From the NCBI GenBank assembly GCA_035048495.1, contig CM068543.1, forward strand, positions 30,972,096-31,036,095: 64,000 bases of DNA. The letters run 5' to 3'. Below are positions 32,152 to 43,997 of this stretch, piece by piece; the first letter of the stretch is position 1, and each line of letters starts with the position of its first letter. The stretch comes from Euptelea pleiosperma. Lineage: Eukaryota; Streptophyta; Magnoliopsida; Ranunculales; Eupteleaceae. The translations under genes and the position numbers were made by a program. The notes below the pieces were generated by a model. That model saw nothing but the letters and a program-made list of their open reading frames with translations. It was not told the origin of the DNA and did no database searches.

Positions 32152-33989
32152 CTCGAGTGTACGGGAGTGCGAAAAAGGACGTAAAGACGGAATTTGAAAG
32201 TTGCTCAATTTGGACAGCCCGACCTTTTCGGGAAGCTTTCTATTTTTGATTTTTAGTGATTTTTAGTAGTCTTTTAAATTACTATTTTTAATTCCTCGGA
32301 AGGCCGAGTGCAATTTGTAATAATTTAGGAATTTTACTGCTTTCCATATAAACTGCTAGATCTTGTTCTAGGGTTTCTAAAAAAAACCCTAGATTAAGTG
32401 AAAAATACAAAAAAAAAAATAAAAATAAAAAAATAAAAAATCAAAAAAATTAGGGTTTTATATTCTACAGATTTTTAGAAATCACCAATCAAGGATTCGC
32501 GATTTTTAGAAAGATTCTAAAATCTTGAAACTGTGCTTAATTAGGGTTTCCCCTCTTAGAAGAATTTCTATCTTTAGAAATCTTTCGAATTTGGAAAAGT
32601 CTGCAAAAGGAAACACCCTAAATCTAGCAGAATTTTAATTTTGGGAAATTTCTTAAAATTGTAAGGGATCTCGCAATCAAATCTTTCTTGGAAGATCTCC
32701 ATAGTTCGGGAAACATTCCAATCTAGGTATTTTTCAATCTGGGAATTCCTAAATTTTACCCCATATAATTTGAAAAATAATTCAAAAACTTGCCTAAATC
32801 CAGTGCTTGTTCAGTGAACCCTAAAAAGGTAAGAATCTTCCAAATAGAATCTCAAATACGTAGACCGTGCGATCTAACTTTTCTGCAGGAACACGATCCA
32901 GTGTGGGTAGGGAGTGAAAGCTCAAAGAGGTGGAGTCGGGCCCAAGCCCATTAGGATACCACTCCCTATTCCACGGAGGCGACCCCGTGGCGTGGCCCAC
33001 AGGAGGTAAGTCTCTATACTCGCCTTGAGTGCAATACTGAGCAGTTGGGTGACTCATTGCCGCATATCTATTTGCTTTCGCATACATATTATTCGACTTG
33101 CGTGGCGTGGCCGTTAATCAATCAACTCTAAGAAAGTAGACCTAGCTCTAAAATTGAAACTGGTGGGATTTCATCACCCACCTCATCATTCCAACTGATT
33201 TGATCCCAAGGCTCTATTTAATTAAAAAGAATCAAGAAGTAGAGCCCATTAACCCGGTGTTCGAGAAAAAATCCACACAAAGCGAACCTACTTAACATCC
33301 AATCGAAATAAGACCACGAGCGTGGGTCCCTGTTGTCTAACACACCCATAAGTCCCTGCTACTCAAGTACACTGAGCTCGACGTGGCATCTTGGACTATT
33401 CGGCAGTTAGTTGCGTGTGGACTAGGAACACACACCAACCCTAACTTAACCCGAGGGAACATTCTTCTTAAACACTTGACCAATCCAGTTAGTTTGGGAT
33501 GTACTTAAAATAGCCATTGTGCCGCACATTTGTCTAGGCTTCAGATTGCCTTGTTATTGACTAGAGTTAGTATTAAAGGATTCGCTCTGAAGAGTGTAGC
33601 CTGGTGAGAACCTCTGAGAGCGACAAAGTTAGTCCGGCGGGTAACAAGATAAACCACTGGTCCGCCCACTGTCATAATATACCTCTGCCCACCAACTAAC
33701 AAGATAAATCCCCTAAAATATTCTGATTGTTTTAAAAATAGGGTTATCATATTTGCTCATTGTGCATCATATAGTCTACTTCAAGTTAGTGTTCTCCTCT
33801 GGCAACTTTTTGCCCAGTTTACGGCTTACTTTTTCAAGCATATATCAGTCTAGACCCGATCCAACCGTAGTTTGATTCGATCTGAGAGTCAGTCTAACGT
33901 TCTAGATTCTTCACCGACATCTTCACCTACTTTATCTCCTAACCTCCCCTCCTCTCCCAGAGAAACTACCTTCATAGAACTGGCGGCTG
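32152..33989 (+). other. Leader of the plus-strand Athila element
   Basis: Long untranslated leader, homologous in its first ~1.36 kb to 15306-16682 and 22036-23412 (inverse). Beyond about 33510 it continues with sequence absent from the compound element, leading into gag. No conserved domain is present. Confidence 0.75.
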
Positions 33990-35555
33990 AATGACCTCTC
34001 ATTGAGATGTATGCGCCTATTTTTGCTAACCCACCCACTTGTATTGTACTTCCACCCATGATGGCGGTTCAGTTCAAAATCCAACCGCAAATAATACAAA
34101 TGCTACCTACCTTTCATGGTCTCCCAAAAGATGACCCGTACACTCATCTGAGGCAGTTTCTGAACATCTGCACTCTCTTCAAACTTTAACACCTTGATGA
34201 CGAGAGTGTCAAATTAATAGTTTTTTCTTTCTCTCTGAAAGATAGAGCCGCTAATTGATTTTATTCTTTGCCCGAGAATTGAATTCTCACATGAGATGAG
34301 CTCGTTCAGAAGTTTGTATACACATTTTACCCCATATCATGGACGAACGAGATGAAGCAGATCACCCAAGACTTTCGACAGAAGTCAGATGAAAGATTCC
34401 ATGATGCGTGGGACAGGTTTCAAGATTCTCTAATCAAGTGTTCCCATCACAATTTTGACAAGAGGAGTCTAGTCCACATATTCTATAAAGGACTCACTGA
34501 TGAGTCTAGAACTCTGCTTGAGTTGATGTGCTAGGGCAAATTCATGCACAAGACTCCCACAGAAGCCTACATTTTCTTAGGAGAACTAAGAGAGAACTCC
34601 CAGCACTGGAATACCAATTCTGTGTGCAGTAGTACCACTTCTATGGGATGTGAGGCAACGGGTGACCCCGAGCTACATTCCCTAATTCAGGAACTTACCA
34701 AATCGGTCTCCGCCCTTGCTGTCTCAGTCCAGCAACCTGTGCACCATTCTCAGTCTCTAGGATATTACCTTCCTGTCAAGCAAGACGTCTGTACTTTCAA
34801 CCCATTTCAATCTCCAATACAGACTTCTTATGATATCACTTATTATCTGGACAATAGGAATCACCATAGCTTTGATTGGGAATAGTCTTTTCTCCAACAG
34901 CCACTTCCGCAGGATAATTATCCTTTCGGGTTCCATCAACCCAATGGAGAGTATGACTGGCAATACTCGCAATCGCAGTACCAACCAGATCCACAGACTG
35001 AATATTTTGATCAACAGTGGACCCATCAGGATTCTCAGAGTCAGCAGACAGTCTCAGACTCACTATCGGCCTACCATTGTCATAATCCTTTGGACTACTA
35101 TCAAGAGTTGGCACCACAACTTCCCTTAGCTGAACCGCCATAGTCTGCTATTAAACCTGACCTAGAAGACCTTCTCTCTTAGTATATCATCCAGCAATAA
35201 CATTCCATAGAGAGGTTGGACCACCGTCTAGATCAATTAGAGTCTGAGAGTATGAAAGTCAACTGCCCCAGTCAACCTATCGCTTATCCCGAGGGGAATG
35301 ACATGACCACCATCTATTAGGAGGATTCGCTACCTTGGACCCCAAACCAGAATTGGCTAGATGAAATAGAAGTTGTTACCACCCCCGGATCAAGTCAGAC
35401 TATTGAGGAACCAGTGTCTTCATTTTCGATGCCCTCAGAAGCACCAGAGAAGCCTATTCTTCACTATACCTCTGCTACTTCTAACCTGGACCATGAAGTA
35501 GATCTTCCTAACACTGAGCTTTGTCTCGATCGTAGGATCCCAAGGCCATTGGATT
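33990..35555 (+). pseudogene. Athila gag remnant
   Basis: Degenerate capsid/nucleocapsid gene. Conserved Athila gag stretches are visible in pieces: LPTFHGLPKDDPYTHLRQFLNIC (34108-34176), then SDERFHDAWDRFQDSLIKCSHH and a YKGLTDESRTLLE block (34352-34525), and a Gln-rich tail. Stops interrupt every frame (for example after LFKL near 34187 and after ELMC near 34532). It would have formed the virus-like particle. It runs without pol into a nested LTR fragment. Confidence 0.75.
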
Positions 35556-36281
35556 TTGAGATGGTGAGATGGATGATCGGGGGAATGACTGAGCGATCGT
35601 ACAGTAGATTTGGATGCTGATGATCAGGCGATGAAGATTGACTAAGGTAGGCCGTAGGATTGAGTGACCGAGGAGGGAGAGAGGATCGGATGATCTGGAT
35701 TTGAGAGTAGAGGAGACTGGAGGTTTAGAGAGGGGAAAGAGAAAATATTACAAAATAAAGAGAAAATGCTAAGCAGAGGGTATTGAACCCTAGTCTTTGA
35801 CTAGGTCTTCTGCATGCTTTACCAACTGAGTAAGTCCTCATCTTATGTTAGTTGATAAGCTTTAATCTCTGTAGTCTCTTCTTTGGGGGCTTGTCTCTCC
35901 TTCTATCTTGATTTTCTCTCAAGCTTTTTCGACTCTCTGGCTCTTCCCGTCTTTGGCCTACTTCTTCTTGTCTAAGTCCATTGGCTCTTTATGCTTTGAT
36001 CAAAGGCTCTGGCAGTCAGTTGTGGGCCCACAATCCCTAAAATTCTCCAATCGGGTTTCCTGCGATAAAAAAAGCGCGTAATGAGAATGACTTCGCATGT
36101 AGGTCAAATAAATGCGTATGAATGCATGCAAATATACCATTTTAACAAAAAAAGTGTGTTCTACGGAATGAAAGAAACTCTGACGTAGAAATGTTGATAA
36201 AAAAAATACAATTTTACGTAGAAGAGTGTGACAATGCTAGAAGGATAATTGCTTAAAATAAGCACTTTTGAGCGAATATCA
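35555..36281 (-). mobile_element. Truncated minus-strand Athila-type LTR nested in the element
   Basis: It ends GCGAATATCA at 36281 (the LTR start in element sense) and carries the tRNA-like module at 35772-35842. Its left edge merges into gag sequence and lacks the other LTR end. It resembles the first part of the 57372-59901 LTR more than its neighbours (shared GGTAGGCCGTAGG and GGATGATCTGG-like stretches). It replaced the pol region of the host element, so a deletion accompanied or followed its insertion. Confidence 0.7.
35772..35842 (-). other. tRNA-like module (A box and B box) in LTR fragment
   Basis: The minus strand shows TACTCAGTTGGTAAAGCATG (A-box-like) and, about 30 bp later, AGGGTTCAATACCCT (B-box/T-arm-like). 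This is the copy closest to tRNA consensus; the same module sits at the same place in every LTR of the family in the window. Confidence 0.65.
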
Positions 36282-38344
36282 CTTCTCTCAGTCTTTACTG
36301 AGAAGCTTTTATCCCTCCCCGCTGAATTAAATATTTTTGCGGGTCTGCTCAGAGAACTTACAGTCCTTCCCTCAATCTAAACTGAGAAAGACTTGTTCTA
36401 TATAGGTATGCCTAGACAAGGGATAGGATAACTGTCTCCGTTCCACTTTAGGTGTCAGGAAGACTGCAGATTCACTCAGTCTCCATGAGTTTCAACCTGG
36501 TTGGGGGTACTTGATATACCCCCGTCATGTCTGGCTAAAGACGTAAAACTTAGCGCTTTTGGAAAGGCAATTCTGGTATTCCTAAAGTACATGAATCTTA
36601 TGCATTTGTTATTAACTGTTATATCATTGGAAATGCAGGTACAATCATTCTTTCGATCATCAGGTACCACACACTGTCGAGTTTCTGCTGACTTGGTAAC
36701 ATCCTCCCTGAACCTTTGCATCATCATTATCGATTTTTCATCATTTTATGTCCCGGTCATGAGCACCGAGGACGGTGCTATATTTTGGTTGGGGGTGGGT
36801 ATTTACCAAAACTCATGTATTCAATTTAAAAAAAATCTTATTTTTAGGTGGTTTTTGATGTTTTCCAAAGTTTTCTAGAATTTCAAAAATGTGTTAAATA
36901 CCCTAACTTCGATTTGCTGAAAACCTTTATTAAGTCAGTATTGAGGATGTCAAATTATGCTTAAGATTAGCTTTGAGTCAAGTCAAGCATGACTACAGCA
37001 GATTTGAAAACTTAAGAAAAACTCAAATTCAGCACAATTGTACACTATCAACATCAGAGTCATCCTAAGTTTAGAAACTCTAGAGATCTTGTGAGAATAA
37101 TCGTGGAGACCTAACCCAGTGAGCTTTCGAGCCTTTAATCATTTTAGAGGGTTATACAACAATTCTGAGTCATAAGATGACTCACTATTCTTCATACCCG
37201 CAATATTCGTTGAGAGATCTCATTATCTTTTGCTTTGATTAGAAAACTCAGAATGACATCAACATTGGATTACTACGACAGAACCTTCTCTATATCCAGT
37301 CAAGACAATATACATGATAGTGCAAACCCTAGAAAATGATTTAGGCCATTTTTCTGAACTGTTCAGCCTTGTTACTCACCTGAATTATACTTCAATAGAA
37401 ACCCCTTGAGCCTTTTTATAAAAGCCTTTTCTTGTTAAGCCCATTAACCAAAATCCCAATCCAACTATGAAGGATGACTAAGCCACCCTACTCTTGAGAT
37501 GGATAAAAGAATAACTGATATGGGTGTACCATGAAAAGAAAAGTAAAGAAGAAAAAAAAAGTGATTCAAGCTGAAAAGAAAATATGGAAAGAAAGTATGA
37601 AAAAGAGTTGAAAAAAAATTGAGTAGTCTCAAAAATATTGAAAAAAAGAGAAAAATACGAAAAAAGAAAAAAGAACCAGATAATGGTGTTACACTGTAGG
37701 AAATATACAAGAAAATAGAGATATCTTCTCAAGATCTTTGAAATCCTGTATTCCCTTATTTTTCTACACCTGACCTAAGCCTCATTACAACCTAGGAAAG
37801 TCCTATTTGATTCTAGGATAGCATGATCATAAAAGGTGGAGATTGGAGAAAGAGAAGCTATAGAGTTTGATCTGACGTTCCCGAGTGAAGTAATATTCCA
37901 ATCATGAGATCTTCTTTTATTAAAAATGTCCTTCAAATAATACTTATGTGAGATCTTTGCTTCATATATCAACACATCTCCTCACATATAACTTGAGAGA
38001 AAAGAAAAAAATTATTCTTGAGTGATTCATTTATGAGAGTTTTACAAGTGAGATTTGAGGTCGAGGTATTAGAACTTATAGGGATCTGGAAATCATTGTT
38101 GTCAGATGATGAGAATGTTGAGCACACACACACGCAGAGTCTAACCATTCTGGGTCATGATTATAGTTTGTAGTCTTGCCAAAACTTTCCAACTCTTTGC
38201 TAGCCTGTAACTATTTTTTTGCATCCATTCGATAATTTGACGAACGGTGTTTTCCCTGAGCTAATTTGAAAAAGTACGCAGCATGTGCAGAGCCCTTTTA
38301 AGCTCATTTATTTCACACTAATTGCCAAAGATTGGCAATATGCT
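36282..38344 (+). other. 3' non-coding region of the plus-strand Athila element
   Basis: Homologous in inverse orientation to 12835-14760 of the compound element. Shared blocks include TACCCCCGTCATGTCTGGC, the ATGAGCACCGAGGACGGTGC block, GTTGGGGGTGGGTATTTAC and a long AAGAAAA-rich tract. No protein domain recognised; ORFs such as 37465-37710 are Phe/Ser-rich tract translations. Confidence 0.7.
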
Positions 38345-38356
38345 GGTTGGGGGTTG
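38345..38356 (+). other. Polypurine tract of the plus-strand Athila element
   Basis: GGTTGGGGGTTG directly before the 3' LTR start TGATATTCGC, identical to the tract of the compound element. Confidence 0.75.
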
Positions 38357-38969
38357 TGATATTCGCTAAAAAGTGCTTATTTTAAGCAATTATTCTTTTT
38401 TATCGCACTCTTCTACGTAAAATGCTCTATTTATCTACTTTTCTACGTAAGAGTCTCTTCCGTTGCGTAGAACACACTTTTCTGGACGAAATGGTATATT
38501 TGCGTGCATTAAACACATTTTCGGAAGTCTAGATATAAAGTCATTCTGATTAAGTCTCATTATGCGCTTTTTCTGTCGCAGGAAACCCTGATTGGATAAT
38601 TCTTGAGACTTGCAGACCAAAATCGATCATGAAAGCCCATTATCAAAGCTTAAAGAGTCCACAGGCTATGATTAGAAGATATGGGTCAAATATGGGCGGA
38701 ATAAGAGCACCAAAGAGCCGGCCCAAAGAATGAAGAGAGTAGGAGAGCCAATGACCAAGAGACGGACCAAAGCGTTTAAAGCCACATGAATCAACAAGGA
38801 ATGATGGTCTACTCTACTGGAGAAGCGTGATGATAGTCACAGTGAAGACTAGGATTCCAAACCCTTTGTCAATACTTTCATCTCCATTCTCTGCTATTTT
38901 CTCTCTCCTCTCCCAAATTTTCTCTCTCATCTCTCTTTATTCTCTCTCTCTTCATCTCTCGGTCCTCGA
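38357..38969 (+). mobile_element. Truncated 3' LTR (first 613 bp)
   Basis: Matches 29753-30370 of the 5' LTR, including the tRNA-like module (about 38801-38866), with scattered differences indicating age. It ends abruptly at 38969. Confidence 0.85.
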
Positions 38970-39155
38970 AGAAATATCCCGAGGATAGTTACCTCCAGAA
39001 GAGAACGGCTGAGAACTTCACATGGCACCTTCAGGGAAGGTATGTCAATATAATGTAATCTATCCTAGGGGAGAGAGATCCATTCGATCAGGCTTGCAGC
39101 CACCCCAGCATCAGCGATGGAGCTTTGCTCTGAGATGGGCTTCCCATTAGGCAGG
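38970..39155 (-). pseudogene. Antisense ORF of the Tat element: internal exon fragment
   Basis: A minus-strand fragment of the Tat antisense gene stranded between two Athila insertions. Read leftward from 49404 through 43602-43575 into 39155, the coding frame stays open across both TSD-flanked junctions into this fragment, then meets a TAG. An alternative frame continues to a plausible splice donor (CTTCTGGAG/GTAACTAT, minus) near 38995. Homology is inferred mainly from this continuity. Confidence 0.6.
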
Positions 39156-42100
39156 TGAAAGATGGGATTTTTCCGCGTCGTCAATTCGGAAACCCTAACT
39201 TCAACAATATTTGTAAAATCCGATTATCTGCAAAATATAACTTGTATAGCAGTACGTGTCGGATGTCGATCCGCACTCGGTGTGAGTTAGCACAATAAGG
39301 AATTAAACTAACAAATAATATATAGAGAGAAATGAGAATGGTGGAAGAGATGAGAAGGACGAGTCAATTTAAAAACAACATTCATTTGAGATTCAGAACA
39401 CCAAAATATCAAAATCAACTTCATTAATCATCAAAGAGTGCGTACATAAATCAAAATAACAGAAATAAAGAAAGCATGTAAGAAAGCATGTAAAGGGATG
39501 AGAGGTGAAGAGGTAAGGGAAAGAAACGTCCATTGAAATCTCAGAGCTAAGGGCGCTATCGATCAAGAAGATGATCGTCCAAGACTTCGATGAATGCTTC
39601 AATCGTGGAGAAGGGTTTTGACAGAGAGGCATCCCATGACCTTTGGAGCTAAGGGCGCTACCGATCAAGAAGAGGACCGTCCAAATTTCATGGAATGCTG
39701 CTCAATCGAGAGAAGGGGTAAGGGAAAGAAACGTCCATTGAAATCTCAGAGCTAAGGGCGCTACCGATCAAGAAGAGGATCATCCAAGACTCCGATGAAT
39801 GCTTCAATCGTGAGAAGGGTTTTAACAGAGAAGCATCCCATGACCTTTGGAGCTAAGGGCGCTACCGATCAAGAAGAGGATCGTCCAAATTTCATGGAAT
39901 GCTGCTCAATCGAGAGAAGGGGTAAGGGAAAGAAACGTCCATTGAAATCTCAGAGCTAAGGGCGCTACCGATCAAGAAGAGGATCGTCCAAGACTCCGAT
40001 GAATGCTTCAATCGTGAGAAGGGTTTTGACAGAGAAGCATCCCATGACCTTTGGAGCTAAGGGCGCTAGCGATCAAGAAGAGGATCGTCCAAATTTTATG
40101 GAATGCTGCTCAATCATGGAATCCACATCTGATCTTATCGACTGACAAGGTAGATGTGAATTGGCTAATGTACTATAATGTGCCCTAAAAAGCTCACCTT
40201 TTCACTCGCCGAAAGGAGTCGGCCAAGTGAATAGGCGATCGGCCTGAGAAAGTAGTGAGAGGATCTAGAGAGAGAAAATAGACTTAGAGAGGAAATCTCA
40301 CTCTAGAGAGAGAACATGGGATTAGGGATGTCACGTCCCTTCCATGTCGTCTAGAGAGAGAAAGTGAGAGAAACTAGGTAGAGAGAGAAAGTCACTAACT
40401 CTAGAGAGAGAAAGTGAGGGTTTGGACACAGGTTTAGGGATGAGACGTCCCTTCCATGTCATTTAGAGAAAGAGAGAGAGAAAATGAAATGTAGAGAGAG
40501 AAACTAGGATTTCTAGAGAGAGGAGAAATCCTAGAGAGAGAAAGTAAGAGAAGAGAGAGAAACCATTACCTCAAATACTTACCAAAGGTGAGATCGGCCC
40601 TGGTAAGTGGTCCAAGATTGACCAATGATGGTCAGCCAAGAAGTGGTCCATGATGGAGAACGATTGCACGCCTTGAGGTGGATGCATGGAGATTCATCCA
40701 TGTGAGCATGAAGAGGTGTGCCTTCCGATTATGGTTGGCCGAGTAGATGGATGGTGAAGGATTGCATGGGGTTGGCCATGTGGTGAAAGGTGGTTCGGCC
40801 ATGTGAGTGCAAACCATGGAGGTGGATCATAACATGGAAAAATGCCATGCATGCTTGGATTGATGACAGTGGTGCCCAAGGAAGGAGCACGTGGAGGATG
40901 TATGCATATGTGGATGAGGTGATCAGGAGGGTAAGGACGGTGATGTGGGTTGCTGTCCTCAAACCATTGGTGGAAGAAGAGATTGGAGATGGCAGCTACG
41001 GTGTCTGGTAGAGGAGGAGAAGACAGGGTAGTTGCTGCTACGTGGAGGGTGCTGCTAACATAGGAGAACACGCACGGCTGCAAGAAGAAGGTGATGGACT
41101 GGTGGCTGTTAGGGAGGAAAGGTGGAAGTGCTAGCCAGCGTTTTAGGTGTTGCTAGCCACGCGTGGAGGGAGAAAGCGGGGTTGCAACCGTGGGAGGAGA
41201 TGTCGAAATCCACCGGAGAGGTTGCTGGTTGGCAACGTAGGTGATAGCAGCAACCGGTGGAAGGATGGTGATGACGTGGACGGACCTGCTGGTTGTAAGT
41301 CCAGCAAAGCTTTGAGGTGGAAAGGCGCACACCCTGCTGGTGTTGATGACACTGCTGTTGAGGAAAACAACCCGTAGGTTGCTGTTACGAGGCGCACATG
41401 CACCAGCAGGTGGAGAAACAGGTGTACTGGAGTTGCCGGTGGTTGCATGGTTATGCAGGCGAGCACACCAGCAAGATGAGAAGATGGGGAGGCAAGTGAG
41501 CAGCAAATGAGGAAACGGGATGGACCTGCTGGAGTGGACGGTGATGGGTTGCAGGGTTGGGTTGAGTCTCAACATGCAAGGAATGAGCACATTTTTCTGG
41601 TTCGGGCTGCAACCTGGTAGTGAGCTACTGCACTTACCGGTAATGGAGAGCAATGTGCTGCTCAGAGAAGAACATCAACGGTGAAAATGCCTACGTGATT
41701 TGCAGGCTGAAGAGTTGGTTGCTGGTGGTGCATCTCCAAGGAGGAGGAGGTGTTGCAGGTTCTAACACCTGCAGTAGCTTGATGATTGAGATCGTGGGGT
41801 TTGCTGGTTTCGTTCAATGAATGGTATAGCGACCTGCGTGCAGCGAGAAGGTGAATGGAGGAATGAATTGCAAGGGGAGGCGCTGTTGTGGAAGACCACG
41901 AGCAGGTTGAGGGACTTGCTGGTTCAGCCAGCGTAGCAGCAGCTCTGTTGTGGGGGTTCTCAAGGAGAAGATTGGTGGCTGGGATGAGCCTTCACAGCCT
42001 CTCGATCCAAACCAGCAACCTACGGTGGTGGAGTTGCAGGTTTCATGGAGGAGGAGCTCACGGCTTTGCAGCAAGGGAAGCCTCCACGGTGGTAGAGAGT

Positions 42101-43569
42101 TCCCAAGGCGTTGCTGGATGCAAGTGCTGTCCAGCACATCCTCCCATACCGTGGAGGAGATCCAATGGAGGAGGATGGTTGGAAAGGATGGTTGCTGCCC
42201 AGAAAGGAAATGAGCAGCCATTGTGAGGTGCACCAACAGCAAGGTGGTGAGCCCGTTTTTGTGAAGGTGGAGGAACAACAATCAACATGAGTCCGTGCTA
42301 TTTGAGAGAGAGAGAGGGTTAGTTAGAGAAATATTAGGAGAATAGGTTAGAGGAATGAGATGGGGGTTTCGTGGAATGAAGAGAGAGAAATGGTCAAGGA
42401 GACCAATTCTCTCACATTCATGATGTGGGCTAAAAAGGCCATGGGCCCTTCTATTTGAAGTGAAACCTTGGCCCACTTTATTCAAGTGAGGCCTTGGTCA
42501 TATAAGTTTGGCTTTGGGCCTCTATGGGGTCACATGGGTTATTGAGAACCCGTGGATATTAAATGGGTGAAGGCCGTGGACCATGGGCCATGGACTTGAG
42601 TTTTGGAGGCTTGTCAGCCACTTGGCCATAGGCTTTGTGTGCCGCCATTGAAGGCCTTGGGGCCACATGATTAGATTAGTGAAGATAGAGGGATGATGAT
42701 TGGGTCAAACTCGAGATTGGCGAACCGTTAGATCTAGAGAGATCGAACGGTCCGAAGGATGATCTAAAGGTCCGATGGAATATCTAACGGTGGAAAAGCT
42801 ATGTAAGATGGGATGGAGCTAGAGGATAGAAGATTAGAGGTTAGATGATGGAGATCGGAGGGTTAGGATGATCGATCTGAAGATCGGATGGTGAGATATA
42901 GGCAATTCAATCATGGAGAGGGGGATCGGAAGGTAGATCTTGGGATCTAATGGTAGGATGAGATGATCTACGGGTTAGATATCTAGAGAAATGGAGAGAG
43001 AATTAGGAGAGAGGAGAGAGAAAATAATACAAAATAAAGGCAAAAGAGCTGGCGGAGGGTCTTGAACCCTGATCTTCAATGTAATCTTCCGTCAGCTTCA
43101 TCAATTACGTAAGTCATCATTTTATGTCCTTTGGTGCGGCTTTTAATCACTTTGGCCCGTCTCTTGGTCTTCAGCTTTACCTCTCTCTTAGTTCTTTATC
43201 TGGCTCTATGATCCTCTGACTTGACCCGTACTTGGCCTATATCTTTTAGTCGTAGCCTATTGGCTCTTTAAGCTTTGATATTAGGCTTCTATGGATGATC
43301 GTGGGCCCGCAAGTCTCAAGAATCGCGCGATCGGGTTTCCTGCAATAATGAAAAGCGCGTAATGAGACTTAATCAAAATAGCTTCATATCTAGACTTCCA
43401 TAAATGTGTTTAAAACATGCAAATATACCATTTCGTCTAGAAAAGTGCGTTCTACGTAATGAAAGAAACTCTTACATAGAAAAGTGGATAAATAGGGAAG
43501 TTTTACGTAGGAGAGTGCGATAACGCTGAAGGATAATGGCTTAAAATAAGCACTTTTAAGCGAATATCA
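39156..43569 (-). mobile_element. Solo Athila-type LTR, minus, 4.4 kb, with internal minisatellite
   Basis: The plus strand starts TGAAAGATGGG and ends GCGAATATCA, flanked by exact TSDs GCAGG (39151-39155 and 43570-43574). It is much longer than the 2.3-2.9 kb LTRs elsewhere because of a 205-bp tandem repeat (39513-40127) and a long GGTTGC/GCTGG-rich middle (40600-42280). The tRNA-like module is at about 43048-43118, with degenerate ACGGTCCGA repeats at 42726-42795. ORFs in 40600-42280 have no recognisable domain. Confidence 0.88.
39513..40127. repeat. Three-unit 205-bp minisatellite with ~100-bp half-units
   Basis: GTAAGGGAAAGAAACGTCC begins units at 39513, 39718 and 39922. Within each unit GAGCTAAGGGCGCTACCGAT occurs twice, about 100 bp apart, followed by either CCAAGACTCCGATGAATG or CCAAATTTCATGGAATG. 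This two-step structure indicates a dimer that was later amplified. Confidence 0.9.
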
Positions 43570-43602
43570 GCAGGCAGCCAGCATTCATGATATACGGCTC
43601 CT
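43570..43602 (-). pseudogene. Antisense ORF of the Tat element: 28-bp islet between solo LTRs
   Basis: Host sequence between TSD GCAGG (43570-43574) and TSD CTCCT (43598-43602). It is the only original DNA between two independent Athila solo LTR insertions and belongs to one exon of the antisense gene (open frame on the minus strand with 49404-49440 and 39155). Confidence 0.65.
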
Positions 43603-43997
43603 TGATATTCGCTTAAAAGTGCGTATTTTCCACTATTATCTTCTAAGCGTTATCACTCTCCTACGTTAAAATGCTCTATTTACCTACTTTTCTACGTAAG
43701 AGTCTCTGCTGTTGCATAAAACACACTTTTCTAGACGAAATGGTATATTTGCATGCATTAAACACATTTTTGAAAGTCTAGATATTAAGCTGTTCTGATA
43801 AAGTCTCATTACACGCTTCTTCTGTCGCAGAAAACCCCGATGGGACAATTCTCGAGATTTACGAGCCTAGATCGATAATGAAAGCCCATTATCAAAGCTT
43901 AAAGAGCCCACAGGCTATGAGTAGAAGATATGAGCCAAATATAGGTTGAACAAGAGGACCAAAGAGCTAGCCCAAAGAACGAGAAGAGCGGGAGAGC

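Larger units (their letters stand above)
29753..38969 (+). mobile_element. Plus-strand Athila element with truncated 3' LTR
   Basis: Order: 5' LTR (29753-32135), PBS (32138-32151), leader, degenerate gag (about 33990-35555), a nested minus LTR fragment (about 35555-36281), non-coding 3' region, polypurine tract (38345-38356) and the first 613 bp of a 3' LTR. The 3' LTR stops at 38969 after CGGTCCTCGAA, where antisense-ORF sequence begins. No TSD pairs the two ends, so a deletion removed the rest of the LTR and adjoining host sequence. Protease, RT, RNase H and integrase are missing. Confidence 0.85.
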
